A DNA stretch of 64,000 nt from DAOUAG01 sp034432935 (GCA_034432935.1 DAOUBD010000028.1:1-64000), one strand, 5' to 3'. Positions 34,573-43,884 are shown, counted from the first letter of the stretch. Translations and numbers: made by a program. The notes: generated by a model from the sequence alone, not told the origin.

Positions 34573-35967
34573 CTAGGATGCGCCCAAGACGCGGCGCAGC
34601 CCCTCCAGAGTCATGTTCCCGCCGCTGACCACTACCGCCACCCGCTTGCCCGCCAGCCGGTCCCTCATCTGCACAACCCCGGCCAGGGCGGCCGCTCCGG
34701 AGTCCTCCGCGACCACATGGGCAGATGTCAGGAGCATCGACACGGCCTCCTCCATCTCCCTCTCGCTGACCAGAAGCATGTCCTCCAGCCCTCCGATGAA
34801 GGTCTTCACCGGCAGGTAGTAGGCGTAGCCCGTGGCCAGGCCCTCGGCATGAGTATCGATGGGCGCGCGCTGTAGCTTTCTCTCCTTGAAGGAGCGATAT
34901 ACGGCAGGGGCCCCCGCCGCCTGGACGCCGAAGACCTGCACGGCCGGCCTGAGGGCCTTGGCCACGAGGCAGTGGCCCACGGCGCCGCTGCCCCCGCCCA
35001 CCGGCGAGACGATGACGTCCACATCCGGCAGGTCCTCCACGATCTCCAGGCTCAGGGTGGCCACGCCGGTGATGAGCTCCGGCGCGTTGATGTGATGAAC
35101 GTAGCGGAGCCCTTCGCGCTGGGCGAGGGCCTCAGCCCAGGCCCGTGCCTCTTCGAAGTTGGCGCCGTGGAACTGCACCTCGGCGCCGAGGGCGCGCATG
35201 GCCTCCACCTTCAGGGGATTGGCCTCCTCCGGCATTACGATGACGCAGCGCGCGCCCGCCATCTTGGCCCCGAAGGCCAGGGACTGGCCGTGGTTCCCCG
35301 TAGAGGCCCCCACGATCCCCCGGGCCCGCTCCTCTTCCGTGAGGGAGGCCGCCAGATAGACGCCGCCCCGCACCTTGAAGGCGCCGATGGGCATCAGGTT
35401 CTCCAGCTTCAGGTACACTTCGCACCCCAAGAGACGCGAGATGGCGCCGTTGCGCAAAAGCGGCGTGCGGGGCAGCCGGCCTTCGATGACGTGCTTGGCA
35501 CGGTAGACGTCGGCCAGCGAAGGCAGGCGCTCGATGCGCCGGTCGTATACCATGCCCACCACGCCAGTGCGCAGGCTGCCGCAGACGCGGCGCAACTTGT
35601 CCTCGATCTCCGGCGGCAGGATTTCGGTCCGCAGGAACCCCAGCGCCTCGAAGTAGCCCGCTAGGTCGGTGGTGATGTAGACCTCGTCCTGGGGGAAGCG
35701 AGCGATGAGCTCCCGGACGATGCGGGCGCCCAGACCACGGCCGCGCTCATCCTCGGCCACGGCCAGGCACCCCAGCTCATACGTGGCCTTATAGGGCTTT
35801 ATGCGGCCGAAGGCCACGATGCGGCCGCCCCTGCGCACGGTCACGAACTGTTCCGGCCGCAGGTCTTCGGGGTCCAGGCGCAGCCTCTCCACCGTCTCCC
35901 GTATGAAGGGCATATCGGCCGCCGTGGCCGGCGTCAGGGGCAGCGATGCTGCCGAGTCATCACCCAT
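34573..35967 (-). CDS. GNAT acetyltransferase - threonine/serine dehydratase fusion
   Basis: 464 aa. Residues 10-125 are a GNAT domain (LGCLAVAEDERGRGLGARIVRELI is the acetyl-CoA loop; YFEALGFLRTE the C-terminal part). Residues 150-464 are a PLP fold-type II enzyme: the Schiff-base Lys lies in PIGAFKVRGG, the phosphate loop in GASTGNHGQSLAFGAK, with VSPVGGGSGAVGHCLV and the closing VVSGGNMT. The second half resembles catabolic threonine dehydratase without an ACT domain. A TATGAT box 6 bp before the ATG suggests a leaderless message. The fused order is unusual (see findings). Confidence 0.9.
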   Translation of the reverse strand: MGDDSAASLPLTPATAADMPFIRETVERLRLDPEDLRPEQFVTVRRGGRIVAFGRIKPYKATYELGCLAVAEDERGRGLGARIVRELIARFPQDEVYITTDLAGYFEALGFLRTEILPPEIEDKLRRVCGSLRTGVVGMVYDRRIERLPSLADVYRAKHVIEGRLPRTPLLRNGAISRLLGCEVYLKLENLMPIGAFKVRGGVYLAASLTEEERARGIVGASTGNHGQSLAFGAKMAGARCVIVMPEEANPLKVEAMRALGAEVQFHGANFEEARAWAEALAQREGLRYVHHINAPELITGVATLSLEIVEDLPDVDVIVSPVGGGSGAVGHCLVAKALRPAVQVFGVQAAGAPAVYRSFKERKLQRAPIDTHAEGLATGYAYYLPVKTFIGGLEDMLLVSEREMEEAVSMLLTSAHVVAEDSGAAALAGVVQMRDRLAGKRVAVVVSGGNMTLEGLRRVLGAS

Positions 35968-35973
35968 GGCGCC

Positions 35974-35979
35974 ATCATA
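35974..35979 (-). promoter_or_regulatory. -10 box of the GNAT-dehydratase gene, probably leaderless
   Basis: TATGAT on the minus strand ends exactly 6 bp before the ATG at 35967, so transcription would begin at or next to the start codon. There is no ribosome site. Confidence 0.5.
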
Positions 35980-35992
35980 TCAGCCCGAGGGG

Positions 35993-36020
35993 TTGTAAAG
36001 CTTGGAGTAAGGTCTACAAT
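35993..36020 (+). promoter_or_regulatory. Predicted promoter of the GYD-domain gene
   Basis: TTGTAA at 35993-35998 and TACAAT at 36015-36020 with a 16-bp spacer, followed by a leader with AAGGAGG before the ATG at 36069. It lies back to back with the promoter of the fusion gene. Confidence 0.55.
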
Positions 36021-36068
36021 GGGGTTACGGGTCGCCCCTGCCGGCAGCGTAGAGCAAGGAGGTTGGCT

Positions 36069-36359
36069 ATGCCCCGCTACATCGTCCTCTACCGCTTCAC
36101 CGACGAAGGCCTCAAGCACATCAAGGACACGGTGAAACGCGCCCAAGAGGTGCGCAAGGCCAACGAGGCCCGCGGCTTCAAGATCATCGGCACCTACTGG
36201 ACGCAGGGGCGATACGACCTCGTCTCCATCGTCGAGGCGCCCGATGAGGAATCGATGCTGGCCGGCCTCTTCAACATCGCCGAGGCCGGGAACGTCCACA
36301 GCGAGACCCTGCGGGCCTTCGACGAGGCCGAGATGACGCGGGCGCTGGCCAAGGCCTGA
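36069..36359 (+). CDS. GYD-domain protein
   Basis: 96 aa from the ATG behind AAGGAGG. The family features are RYIVLYRFTDEGLKHIKDT at the start, FKIIGTYWTQGRYDLVSIVEAPDEE in the middle and a helical end. GYD proteins are small ferredoxin-fold (dimeric alpha-beta barrel) proteins of unknown role, frequent in bacteria and archaea. The characteristic segment here is GRYDLV, one residue off the GYD consensus. Confidence 0.9.
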   Translation: MPRYIVLYRFTDEGLKHIKDTVKRAQEVRKANEARGFKIIGTYWTQGRYDLVSIVEAPDEESMLAGLFNIAEAGNVHSETLRAFDEAEMTRALAKA

Positions 36360-36393
36360 GGGCCTACCCGCTGGACTGGCGGCGGGCGCCCTC

Positions 36394-37488
36394 CTATTCG
36401 CCCAGCCAGAGGTCTATGGGCCGCGCCGCACCGGTGGCGAACGGCAGTGCTACTCGCTGCCCTGTGCGGGCTGACTGATAGGCCGCGCAGATGATCTCCA
36501 GCACCGCGCGGCCGTCCTCGCCCGTGAGCATCGGTTGCTTACCGGCCTCGATGCACTCGACGAAGTGGGCCATCTCCTGGGGGAAACCGTAGTTCCAGGC
36601 CTCCTCGAAGGCGGTCCACGTCCAGCCGCGGGTGGTGGGCGCTTTCTCGCTGGCCTTGCTGTAGCCCCGGGCGCTGTAGGTGTTGAGGGCGTTGCCCCGG
36701 GCGATATCGGCCACCGTTAGCCCCCGCGTCCCGTAGACCTCGGCCCGGTCGTCCAGCCCGCCGGTGCGCCCCCACGAGTTCTCGGCCACGCCGATGCCGC
36801 CCCGCGGGTGGGCCTCGGTGGGAGCGAAGCGCATGGTGACGACGGCGTGGTCATCGCCGCGGGTCTTCTCCCTGTGGACGAAGTTGCCTACTTCGGCGTA
36901 CACGCTCTCCACCGGCGCGTTACCGAAGACCCAGCGGCAGAAGGCGATGGAATGGCAGCCCATGTCCATGAGCACGCCACCGCCGGAACGATTGACGTCC
37001 CAGAACCAGTCGGAGTGGGGGCCATAATGGGCCTCCAGCTGCCGCACGTAGTAGACCTCCCCAAGGGCGCCCTCGTCGGCCAGCGCCTTGGCCCGCGCAT
37101 ACTTCGGCGCGAAGCAGAGGTTCTCTCCGTACATGAGGATGACCCCCGCCTGGCGGCAGGCCTCGATCATCCGGTCACACTCGGCCAGGCTCAGGGCCAG
37201 CGGCTTGTCCACGAAGACGTGCTTGCCGGCTGCTGCCGCTGCCAGGGTCACCTCGCAGTGCAGGTCGTTGGGACAGGCCACTGTCACCGCATCCACGAGA
37301 CCGCTCTCCAGCATGTCCCGGTAGTCTTTGAAGGCGTGGGGGATGTCGAAGCGGCGGCGAAACTCCCATATATGCTCCGGATTGGGCGAGGCCGCCGCCG
37401 TTAGCTCTGCGCCCCGAACCCTACGGAGCCCCTCGGCGTGGAGCCCCGCCACGAACCTGGAACCGATGATGCCGACGCGAATGGTCAT
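36394..37488 (-). CDS. Gfo/Idh/MocA-family oxidoreductase
   Basis: 364 aa from the ATG at 37488 (the frame is open a further 24 bp). The Rossmann start RVGIIGSRFVAGLHAEGL binds NAD(P). HVFVDKPLALSLAECDRMI contains the conserved Lys of the EKP-type motif (here DKP), and GGGVLMDMGCHSIAFCRWVFG holds the catalytic Asp-x3-His pattern. It is expected to oxidise a sugar or cyclitol. It sits near MFS and DegT genes on the same strand but with gaps that argue against one tight operon. Confidence 0.92.
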   Translation of the reverse strand: MTIRVGIIGSRFVAGLHAEGLRRVRGAELTAAASPNPEHIWEFRRRFDIPHAFKDYRDMLESGLVDAVTVACPNDLHCEVTLAAAAAGKHVFVDKPLALSLAECDRMIEACRQAGVILMYGENLCFAPKYARAKALADEGALGEVYYVRQLEAHYGPHSDWFWDVNRSGGGVLMDMGCHSIAFCRWVFGNAPVESVYAEVGNFVHREKTRGDDHAVVTMRFAPTEAHPRGGIGVAENSWGRTGGLDDRAEVYGTRGLTVADIARGNALNTYSARGYSKASEKAPTTRGWTWTAFEEAWNYGFPQEMAHFVECIEAGKQPMLTGEDGRAVLEIICAAYQSARTGQRVALPFATGAARPIDLWLGE

Positions 37489-37530
37489 CGCCAAATACCC
37501 CCTCTGAAGCACCCCCCGTTACCCCGCATA

Positions 37531-38880
37531 TCATATCGCATGCCCGCGGGCGGCAGGCAGCTCCACGGCCTCGCGGTGGGTCAGGTAGTAGGCCAAGGCC
37601 AGCGCCACCCCCAGACCGCACATCGCCGCGTTGAACTCCACCGCTGTGGCCACTCCCAATCGCTGGGCCAGCACCCCCGTAAGGTACCCGCCGAAGGGAG
37701 TCGAGCCTGCGAACAGCAGCATCCAGATGCCCATCACCCGGCCGCGCAGGTGGTCTGGGGTCGAGAGCTGGAGCGAGGTATTGGCGGTGGCAGAGAAGGC
37801 GGTGTTCACCAGCCCCAGCAAAAGGAGCGCCAAGAGGGTCACCGGAAACCACCGGCTGAGGCCCACCGCCGCCAGCAACACGGCGAAGAGGGCGCCCCCC
37901 GTGAACATCACCGGCCGGGCCGCCCGCCGGCTCCCGGCCAGGAGCAGAGCGGAGACCAGCGCGCCCAACCCGAGGGCGGCGTTCAGGAACCCCAGCTCCG
38001 TGGAGCCACGGCCCAGCACGTAGCGGGTTACCAGGGGCAGAACGACTATGAAGTTGTAGCCGAACATGCCGATGAAGAGGGCTATGATGACGATCAAGAA
38101 GGCGGCAGGGGTGCGAAGGGCGTAGGCCAGCCCCTCCTTCACCTCCTTCAGGGCGTTCAGTGGCGCCTCCGTGCCGTCCCTCGCCGTCATTAGCTGCGAT
38201 TTGTCCATCATGAGGAGGCCCGTGATCACGGGTATGAAGCTGAGGGCGTTTATGGTGAACGCGGCCTTCACCCCTGCCGCAGAGATCACAGCGCCCCCGA
38301 TGGCCGGCCCGATGAGCCTGGCAGCGTTGAACAAGCCCGAGTTGAGGGCCACGGCATTGAGCAGGTCCTCCTTGCCCACCATCTCCACGATGAACGCCTG
38401 GCGGGTAGGCTGGTCGAAAGCGTTGGCCAGGCCCAGCACCATGGCCAGGATGTACACGTGCCAGAGCTCCACCCAGCCCGTCCAAACGAGGAACGCAAGG
38501 GCCGCCGCCTGAAACATGGCTAACGACTGGGTCAGGACTATGAAGTCCCGCTTGGGCACCCGGTCAGCGATGACGCCCCCAAAGAGGACTAGGATGGTGA
38601 TGGGCAGGAACTGGAGCATGACCACGGTGCCCAGGGCCTCCTTAGAGTCGGTAAGCTGCAGCACAAGCCAGGCCTGGGCCACCGTCTGCATCCACGTGCC
38701 GCTCAGGGAGATGCTTTGCCCCGCGAAGAACAGGCGGTAGTTACGGTGCCGCAGGGCCCGGAAGGTCTCCCGGGGGATGGGGGCGGCGCCCAACCCCGGC
38801 GTCACGGCTTCGACAGGGGGATCGCCGCGCCGAGGCCGCCAGGGCAGACGCAGGCGGGGCAGACGCAGGGCGCGGCTCAT
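37531..38880 (-). CDS. MFS transporter (EntS/DHA3-like exporter)
   Basis: 449 aa from the ATG at 38880, which has GGAGAGG upstream. A basic N-terminus of about 50 residues precedes FRALRHRNYRLFFAGQSISLSGTWMQTVAQAWLVLQL, typical of EntS-like efflux carriers, and GVIADRVPKRDFIVL is the loop 2-3 motif. Around 12 hydrophobic segments can be counted. The substrate is unknown; this branch exports siderophores or small drugs. Confidence 0.92.
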   Translation of the reverse strand: MSRALRLPRLRLPWRPRRGDPPVEAVTPGLGAAPIPRETFRALRHRNYRLFFAGQSISLSGTWMQTVAQAWLVLQLTDSKEALGTVVMLQFLPITILVLFGGVIADRVPKRDFIVLTQSLAMFQAAALAFLVWTGWVELWHVYILAMVLGLANAFDQPTRQAFIVEMVGKEDLLNAVALNSGLFNAARLIGPAIGGAVISAAGVKAAFTINALSFIPVITGLLMMDKSQLMTARDGTEAPLNALKEVKEGLAYALRTPAAFLIVIIALFIGMFGYNFIVVLPLVTRYVLGRGSTELGFLNAALGLGALVSALLLAGSRRAARPVMFTGGALFAVLLAAVGLSRWFPVTLLALLLLGLVNTAFSATANTSLQLSTPDHLRGRVMGIWMLLFAGSTPFGGYLTGVLAQRLGVATAVEFNAAMCGLGVALALAYYLTHREAVELPAARGHAI

Positions 38881-39016
38881 GGTGGCCTCTCCATAGCCTG
38901 ATGGTGAGCCCAGGGATGGCGGATCGTCAACGTGCAGCCGGCGGACTGCCGGCGATCGCGGGCCCAGCCGGCGACTCCGCCAAACCACGGCCCAGGCGAT
39001 GCCGGGATCGATCCCC

Positions 39017-40216
39017 TTAGGGACTCCGTCGGGGCAGCCGGCCCCGCCCGCTGACGACCTTGCCGATCGCCTCGGCGACGTCGTCCAGATCGGGCTCACT
39101 GACGGTGGGGTGCACCAGGAGGGTGAAGAGCTCGCCCGAGAGCCGGCCGGCCACGGGACACGGCTCCCGGCCGAGGCCTCTCTCCCGGAACACCGGCTGC
39201 CGGGGCAGAGGCGTTGGGTAGCGCCGGGATATGGGAATGCCTTCCGCCGCGACAGCCCGTACGAAGTCCTCCAAATCGAGGCCGGCCTCGGGCCGGAGCC
39301 GGCAGACGAACTTGTAGTAGCTATGGACGACGCCGGGCGCCGAATACGGCGCTTCCACGGCTTCGATGCCAGCCAGCGCCCGCGCCAGGTAATCTGCGTT
39401 GCGGCGCCTGGCCTCCAGGTACTTCTCCAGACGCCGGAGCTGCACCAGCCCCGTCGCGGCCTGCATGGAGGTCATGCGGAAGTTATAGCCCAGGTCCAGA
39501 TGGTAGTAGGCCCGCTCGCCGGGGGCTGGAGCCTCGCCGTGGTGGCGGAAGCGCCGCAGCCGCTCCGCCAGGGCGTCGTCTTCCGTGATGACACAGCCGC
39601 CCTCGCCGCCTGTCGTGAGGATCTTGTCCTCCCAAAAGCTGAAGCATCCCATCCGGCCCATGGTCCCAGCCTTCCTGCCCTTGTACAGAGCTCCGTGGGC
39701 CTGCGCCGCGTCCTCGATCAGGGCGATGCCCCTGGCCTCCGTCAGGGCGAGGAGCGAGTCCATCTCCGCGGGGTGGCCGTTCAGGTGAACGGCGATAACG
39801 GCCCTGGTGCGCGGCGTCATCTTCCTTTCGACATCCTCTGGCGCCAGGCAGAAGGTGCGCGGGTCGACGTCAGCGAAAACGGGCGTCGCGCCCTGGTGGA
39901 GCACGGGGGTGGCAGAGGCGATGAAGGTGTGGGCGGGCACGATCACCTCGTCGCCCGGGCCGATGTCCAGGGCCGCCAGCGCCGCTTGTATGGCGGCGGT
40001 GCCAGAGCTCACGGCCACGCAGTGGCGGACGCCGTGCCAGGCGGCCAACTCCGCCTCGAAGGCGGCCACCGCATCCCCGGTGAGCTGGGTCAGCCGGCCA
40101 GAGCGCAGGACTTCGGAGACAGCCGCAGCATCCTCATCGCCGAGGACGGGCCAGGGAGGGAAGGGCCTCTGCCGCACCTTCGGGCCGCCGTCGATGGCCA
40201 ACTTCGCACTGTCCAC
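39017..40216 (-). CDS. DegT/DnrJ/EryC1/StrS-family aminotransferase
   Basis: 399 aa from a GTG start. PLP-enzyme features: VSSGTAAIQAALAALDIGPGDEVIVPAHTF, VIAVHLNGHPAEMD, LIEDAAQAHGALYKG, and the Schiff-base Lys in FSFWEDKILTTGGEGG. These enzymes make amino-sugars or act as sugar dehydratase relatives. The DEDAAAVSEVL segment near the start and PxPxPxQP near the end are also typical. Its neighbour genes do not include a nucleotide-sugar pathway. It has a CTGACG-17-TATACT promoter with only 6 bp to the GTG. Confidence 0.92.
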   Translation of the reverse strand: MDSAKLAIDGGPKVRQRPFPPWPVLGDEDAAAVSEVLRSGRLTQLTGDAVAAFEAELAAWHGVRHCVAVSSGTAAIQAALAALDIGPGDEVIVPAHTFIASATPVLHQGATPVFADVDPRTFCLAPEDVERKMTPRTRAVIAVHLNGHPAEMDSLLALTEARGIALIEDAAQAHGALYKGRKAGTMGRMGCFSFWEDKILTTGGEGGCVITEDDALAERLRRFRHHGEAPAPGERAYYHLDLGYNFRMTSMQAATGLVQLRRLEKYLEARRRNADYLARALAGIEAVEAPYSAPGVVHSYYKFVCRLRPEAGLDLEDFVRAVAAEGIPISRRYPTPLPRQPVFRERGLGREPCPVAGRLSGELFTLLVHPTVSEPDLDDVAEAIGKVVSGRGRLPRRSP

Positions 40217-40222
40217 GCTGCG

Positions 40223-40251
40223 AGTATAGGATATCGGAGGGGCACCGTCAG
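40223..40251 (-). promoter_or_regulatory. Predicted leaderless promoter of the DegT-type gene
   Basis: CTGACG at 40251-40246, a 17-bp spacer and TATACT at 40228-40223 on the minus strand. The -10 box ends 6 bp from the GTG start codon at 40216, with no room for a ribosome site. Confidence 0.6.
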
Positions 40252-40302
40252 CGGGCCGAGGCGGGCAGGCCCAGCGGCGCCGACCCAGAGGAGGGATACG
40301 TC

Positions 40303-41100
40303 ATGGACCTAGGGATAAGGGGCCGGGTGGCTCTCGTCACCGGCGCCGGCCGCGGCATCGGCCGGCAGATATGCCTCACGCTGGCGGAGGAAGGCGCTAA
40401 GGTGGCCGTGAACGACCTCTTCCCAGACCGGGCCGAGGCCGTAGCCCAGGAGATCGCGGCCGGCGGAGGGACCGCTTTGGGGGTAGCCTTCGACGTGACG
40501 GATCTGGAGGCCGTGCAGAGCGCAATCCGGCGAGTGGAGGAGGCGCTAGGCCCTGTGGACATACTGGTGAACAACGCCGGCATCCCGGCCGCCGGCGGCG
40601 AGGGCGCCGTACCCTCCGGAGCCAGCGGCTTCTTCAGCGCCACGGGCCGGGCCGAATGGGACCGCACCATGGGCCTCATCACCTACGGGGTCCTGAACTG
40701 CTCGCGAGCCGTGATCGAGGGGATGTGCCGACGGCGCTGGGGGCGCATCGTGAACATCATCTCCGACGCGGGCCGCGTCGGAGAGCCGCGCCTCGTGGCC
40801 TATTCTATGGCCAAGGCGGGAGTCATCGGCTTCTCCAAGGCCCTGGCCAAAGAGGTTGGCCGCTTCTGCGTAAACGTCAACTGCGTATCCCCCGCCACGA
40901 CCGAGACGGAGGCCACGGCCGCCTGGCTGCGGGAGCAGGGGGAGCAGATCATGCGGGCCTATCCCTTGGCCAAGGGGCTGAACCGCCTGGGCAGGCCAAG
41001 CGATATCGCCGATGCCGTCGCCTTCCTCGCCTCCCAGCGGGCCGAGTGGATCACCGGCCAGGTGCTCAGCGTCAACGGCGGTTACTCGATGCCAGACTGA
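40303..41100 (+). CDS. SDR-family oxidoreductase
   Basis: 265 aa behind GAGGAGGG. Nucleotide motif VTGAGRGIGRQI, NNAGIPAAGG, and the catalytic Tyr/Lys in YSMAKAGVIGF. The Ser of the triad lies in IISDAGRVG. A 3-oxoacyl-ACP/CoA-reductase-like fold; the substrate is not predictable. An insertion of about 20 residues follows NNAG (EGAVPSGASGFFSATGRAE). It is convergent with the ADH gene, 12 bp apart. Confidence 0.93.
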   Translation: MDLGIRGRVALVTGAGRGIGRQICLTLAEEGAKVAVNDLFPDRAEAVAQEIAAGGGTALGVAFDVTDLEAVQSAIRRVEEALGPVDILVNNAGIPAAGGEGAVPSGASGFFSATGRAEWDRTMGLITYGVLNCSRAVIEGMCRRRWGRIVNIISDAGRVGEPRLVAYSMAKAGVIGFSKALAKEVGRFCVNVNCVSPATTETEATAAWLREQGEQIMRAYPLAKGLNRLGRPSDIADAVAFLASQRAEWITGQVLSVNGGYSMPD

Positions 41101-41112
41101 GGGCAGCCGGGG

Positions 41113-42174
41113 CTACGGCACCAGCACGGCGGCCCCCTTGAGGCGACCCTCCCGCAGGCTGGCCAGCGCCTCGTTGGCCTGGGACAGCGGGAACGTCTGG
41201 ACCTCGGTCCGCACGGGCACCTGGGGCGCCAGCGCCAAGAACTCCTCGCCGTCGCGACGCGTCAGGTTGGCGACGGAGCATAAGGTGCGCTCGCCCCACA
41301 GGAGCTCGTACGGAAACGAGGGGATATCGCTCATGTGGATGCCGGCGCAGACGGCCGTGCCGCCGCGGGCGACGGCGCGCAAGGCGGCGGGCACCAGGCT
41401 GCCCACGGGCGCGAAGATGATGGCGGCGTCCAGCTCCTCGGGCGGCAGCATCGTGGAGTCGCCCGCCCAGATGGCGCCGAGGCTCCGGGCAAAGGCCTGC
41501 GCAGCGCTGTCCCCAGGCCGGGTGAAGGCGAAGACCTGCCGCCGCTGCCAGCGGGCCACCTGGGCAACGATGTGGGCGGCGGCGCCGAACCCGTATATCC
41601 CCAGCCTCTCCGCCTCCCCAGTCCGCGCCAGCGCCCGGTAGCCTATCAGCCCAGCGCACAAGAGCGGCGCCGCCTCGGCCGCGCTGTAACCATCGGGAAG
41701 GGGAAAACAATACCCTTCGTCGGCCACCGCATACTCGGCGTAGCCCCCGTCCACCGTATAGCCCGTGAAGAGAGCGTTGGCGCAGAGGTTCTCCCTCCCC
41801 GATCGGCAGTACCCGCACTCGCCGCAGGTCCAGGCCAGCCACGGCACCCCGGCCCGCTGGCCCACCGTAAAGCGCTGGACGCTGGGCCCCACGGCCACCA
41901 CCGTGCCCGCGATCTCGTGGCCCGGCACCAACGGAAGCCGCGGGTGCGCCAGCTCTCCGTCCGCCACGTGCAGGTCAGTGCGGCACACCCCGCAAGCGTT
42001 AACTTTCAGTAACAGTTGCCCCGGAGCCAAGGCTTCCGGCAGCGGCCGCGCCTCTTCCCTCAGCGGCTGACCCGGCGCCGCCAGCACCATCGCCCGATAG
42101 GACTGCCCCTCGCCGCGTTCCCTCGCTGCTTCCACCGGTTTTCCGTCCTTTGCCGCTCCTTGCTCCGTTACCAC
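41113..42174 (-). CDS. Zinc-dependent alcohol dehydrogenase
   Basis: 353 aa from the GTG at 42174; an ATG at 42090 would remove 28 residues and match the usual family start (AMVLAAPGQPL). Zinc ligands: ACGVCRTDLHV, PGHEIAGTV and the structural set in CGECGYCRSGRENLC. The cofactor loop GIYGFGAAAHIVAQVA replaces the common GxGxxG. It belongs to the Zn-ADH branch acting on primary alcohols or aldehydes. Its 5' end faces the HD-GYP gene. Confidence 0.9.
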   Translation of the reverse strand: MVTEQGAAKDGKPVEAARERGEGQSYRAMVLAAPGQPLREEARPLPEALAPGQLLLKVNACGVCRTDLHVADGELAHPRLPLVPGHEIAGTVVAVGPSVQRFTVGQRAGVPWLAWTCGECGYCRSGRENLCANALFTGYTVDGGYAEYAVADEGYCFPLPDGYSAAEAAPLLCAGLIGYRALARTGEAERLGIYGFGAAAHIVAQVARWQRRQVFAFTRPGDSAAQAFARSLGAIWAGDSTMLPPEELDAAIIFAPVGSLVPAALRAVARGGTAVCAGIHMSDIPSFPYELLWGERTLCSVANLTRRDGEEFLALAPQVPVRTEVQTFPLSQANEALASLREGRLKGAAVLVP

Positions 42175-42323
42175 AGGGGGAGCTATGGCCCGCCTTCTCT
42201 AAACCAATTCTAAACTTTTCACCGTTCGGTCACTTTCCGCCCGGTAACAGCCCTATCTACGAGCCCGTCTCAGCTAGTGCGACCAACGAGACAGCCGCTA
42301 TAGAGGGAGAGATAGACCCGCCC

Positions 42324-43868
42324 GTGAGAAACAGCACACCGCACCCCAGGCGCGCCATCGAGATGCTCCTCGCCTTCGCAGCGACCCTGGGGATCGCCAC
42401 CCTGGTGGCCATCGATGGCGCCGTGCCCAGCGTCTTCTCGACACTGTTCTTCGTGCCCATAATCCTCGTGGCCTACCGCCACGGCCTGGGGCCGGCCTTG
42501 GGCGTAGCCGCCATCGCCTCGCTGGCCTCCAGCCCGGCGATGGAGCTCTTAGGCGCCAGGCTGGACGAATCGGTGAAGCCGGTGCTCTGGCTGGGCTGGC
42601 CGGCGGTATACCTCTTCCTCGCCGTCAGCCTCAACCAGTGGGCCAGCATTCAGGAGCAGCGGGCGCAGCTCGAGGCCACGGAGCGCCACCTTCTGGACGT
42701 CCGCGCCCGTCACGACCGCCGTGAGCAAGAGCTGGAGACCCTTTCTCACATCCACACCACCATCCTCTCGGGCGGAGACGAGCCCTCGGTGGTGAACGAG
42801 ATCACGAGGCGCATCGCTGAGGCCTGCGGCGCCAAGACCTGCATGATCACGGTGCCTATGGGCGGTACCGCCCAGCGGCCCTTTTTGCCCGTCGGCTTCG
42901 CCGAGGAGGTCTTCAACCGCCTCTTCCCCGCCGGCGCGCCCTACGGCGAGGGTGTCGAAGGCTGGGCCATGCTGCACCGCCGCGTCGCCGTCTCCCGCAA
43001 CGTCTTCCAGGACCCCCGCTACGACAGGCTGCGAGACTTCGCCGGGCTCACCGGCATCGTCAGCGCTGCGGCAGCGCCCGTGGAGCTGGACGAAGACCTG
43101 TTTGGCGCCCTCGTCATCTGCTACCCGGAAGAGCGAGACTTCACTCCCGAGGAGATCACCCGCCTGGAGCGCCTGGCCCGCCAGACCGAGATGGCCATCC
43201 GCAACGTGCGGCAAAGGGAGTCGCTGGCCCGCTTCGCCTTCGAGACGGCCCTGGCCCTGACGGAGGCCATCGAGAGCCGGGATCCCTACACGGGGGGCCA
43301 CTGCCGGCGCCTGGCCGAGCACGCCGCCATCATCGCCAAACGGCTGGCCCTGCCGCCGCGAGAGCTAGAGGCCGTCCGCCTGGGCGCCGCGCTGCACGAC
43401 ATGGGGAAGATCGTGGTGCCGGACTCTGTCCTCAAGAAGCCGGGGAAGCTGACGCCCGAGGAGTACGCCATCGTCAAGCAGCATTGCTACTCGGGCGGCC
43501 AGATCTGCAAGCGAGTCGGCTTCCTGATGAACGCCTATCCCATCGTCTACCACCATCACGAGCGCTGGGACGGCAAGGGGTATCCGGACGGGCTGAAGGG
43601 AGAACAGATCCCCCTGGGGGCCCGCATCGTGGCCGTCATCGACGCCTTCGACGCCATGACCACGGACCGTCCTTACCGCCAGGCGATGGAACGTGCCGAG
43701 GCCATCGAGATCCTCCGGGACGGCGCTGGCCACCAATGGGACCCCAACGTCGTCAAGGTGCTGCTGGAGACCGCCGAGATCGTAGGGCACGACCACGACG
43801 ATGGCTTCCACCAGCGCAACGGCCTCTTCGTGCCGGACCACCTTTCGGAGACCGCCGACCAGCGCTAA
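42324..43868 (+). CDS. Membrane GAF/HD-GYP phosphodiesterase
   Basis: About 514 aa if the GTG at 42324 is used; the frame is open to 42150, so the start is uncertain (the ATG at 42363 is another choice). Three to four membrane helices lie in the first 100 residues, followed by a coiled coil and a GAF domain (residues about 155-300, SVVNEITRRIAEACGAKTCMI onwards). The HD-GYP domain follows with GAALHDMGKIVVPD and YHHHERWDGKGYPDGLKG. All metal ligands look intact. It should degrade c-di-GMP in response to a membrane or GAF signal and is the second HD-GYP enzyme in the window. No riboswitch is seen upstream. Confidence 0.9.
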   Translation: MRNSTPHPRRAIEMLLAFAATLGIATLVAIDGAVPSVFSTLFFVPIILVAYRHGLGPALGVAAIASLASSPAMELLGARLDESVKPVLWLGWPAVYLFLAVSLNQWASIQEQRAQLEATERHLLDVRARHDRREQELETLSHIHTTILSGGDEPSVVNEITRRIAEACGAKTCMITVPMGGTAQRPFLPVGFAEEVFNRLFPAGAPYGEGVEGWAMLHRRVAVSRNVFQDPRYDRLRDFAGLTGIVSAAAAPVELDEDLFGALVICYPEERDFTPEEITRLERLARQTEMAIRNVRQRESLARFAFETALALTEAIESRDPYTGGHCRRLAEHAAIIAKRLALPPRELEAVRLGAALHDMGKIVVPDSVLKKPGKLTPEEYAIVKQHCYSGGQICKRVGFLMNAYPIVYHHHERWDGKGYPDGLKGEQIPLGARIVAVIDAFDAMTTDRPYRQAMERAEAIEILRDGAGHQWDPNVVKVLLETAEIVGHDHDDGFHQRNGLFVPDHLSETADQR

Positions 43869-43884
43869 CCCCTACCCGCGCACC

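Noticed and set aside
42150..42323. N-terminal extension of the second HD-GYP protein
   Set aside because: It overlaps the start of the divergent alcohol dehydrogenase and has no membrane or domain character; a later GTG or ATG is preferred.
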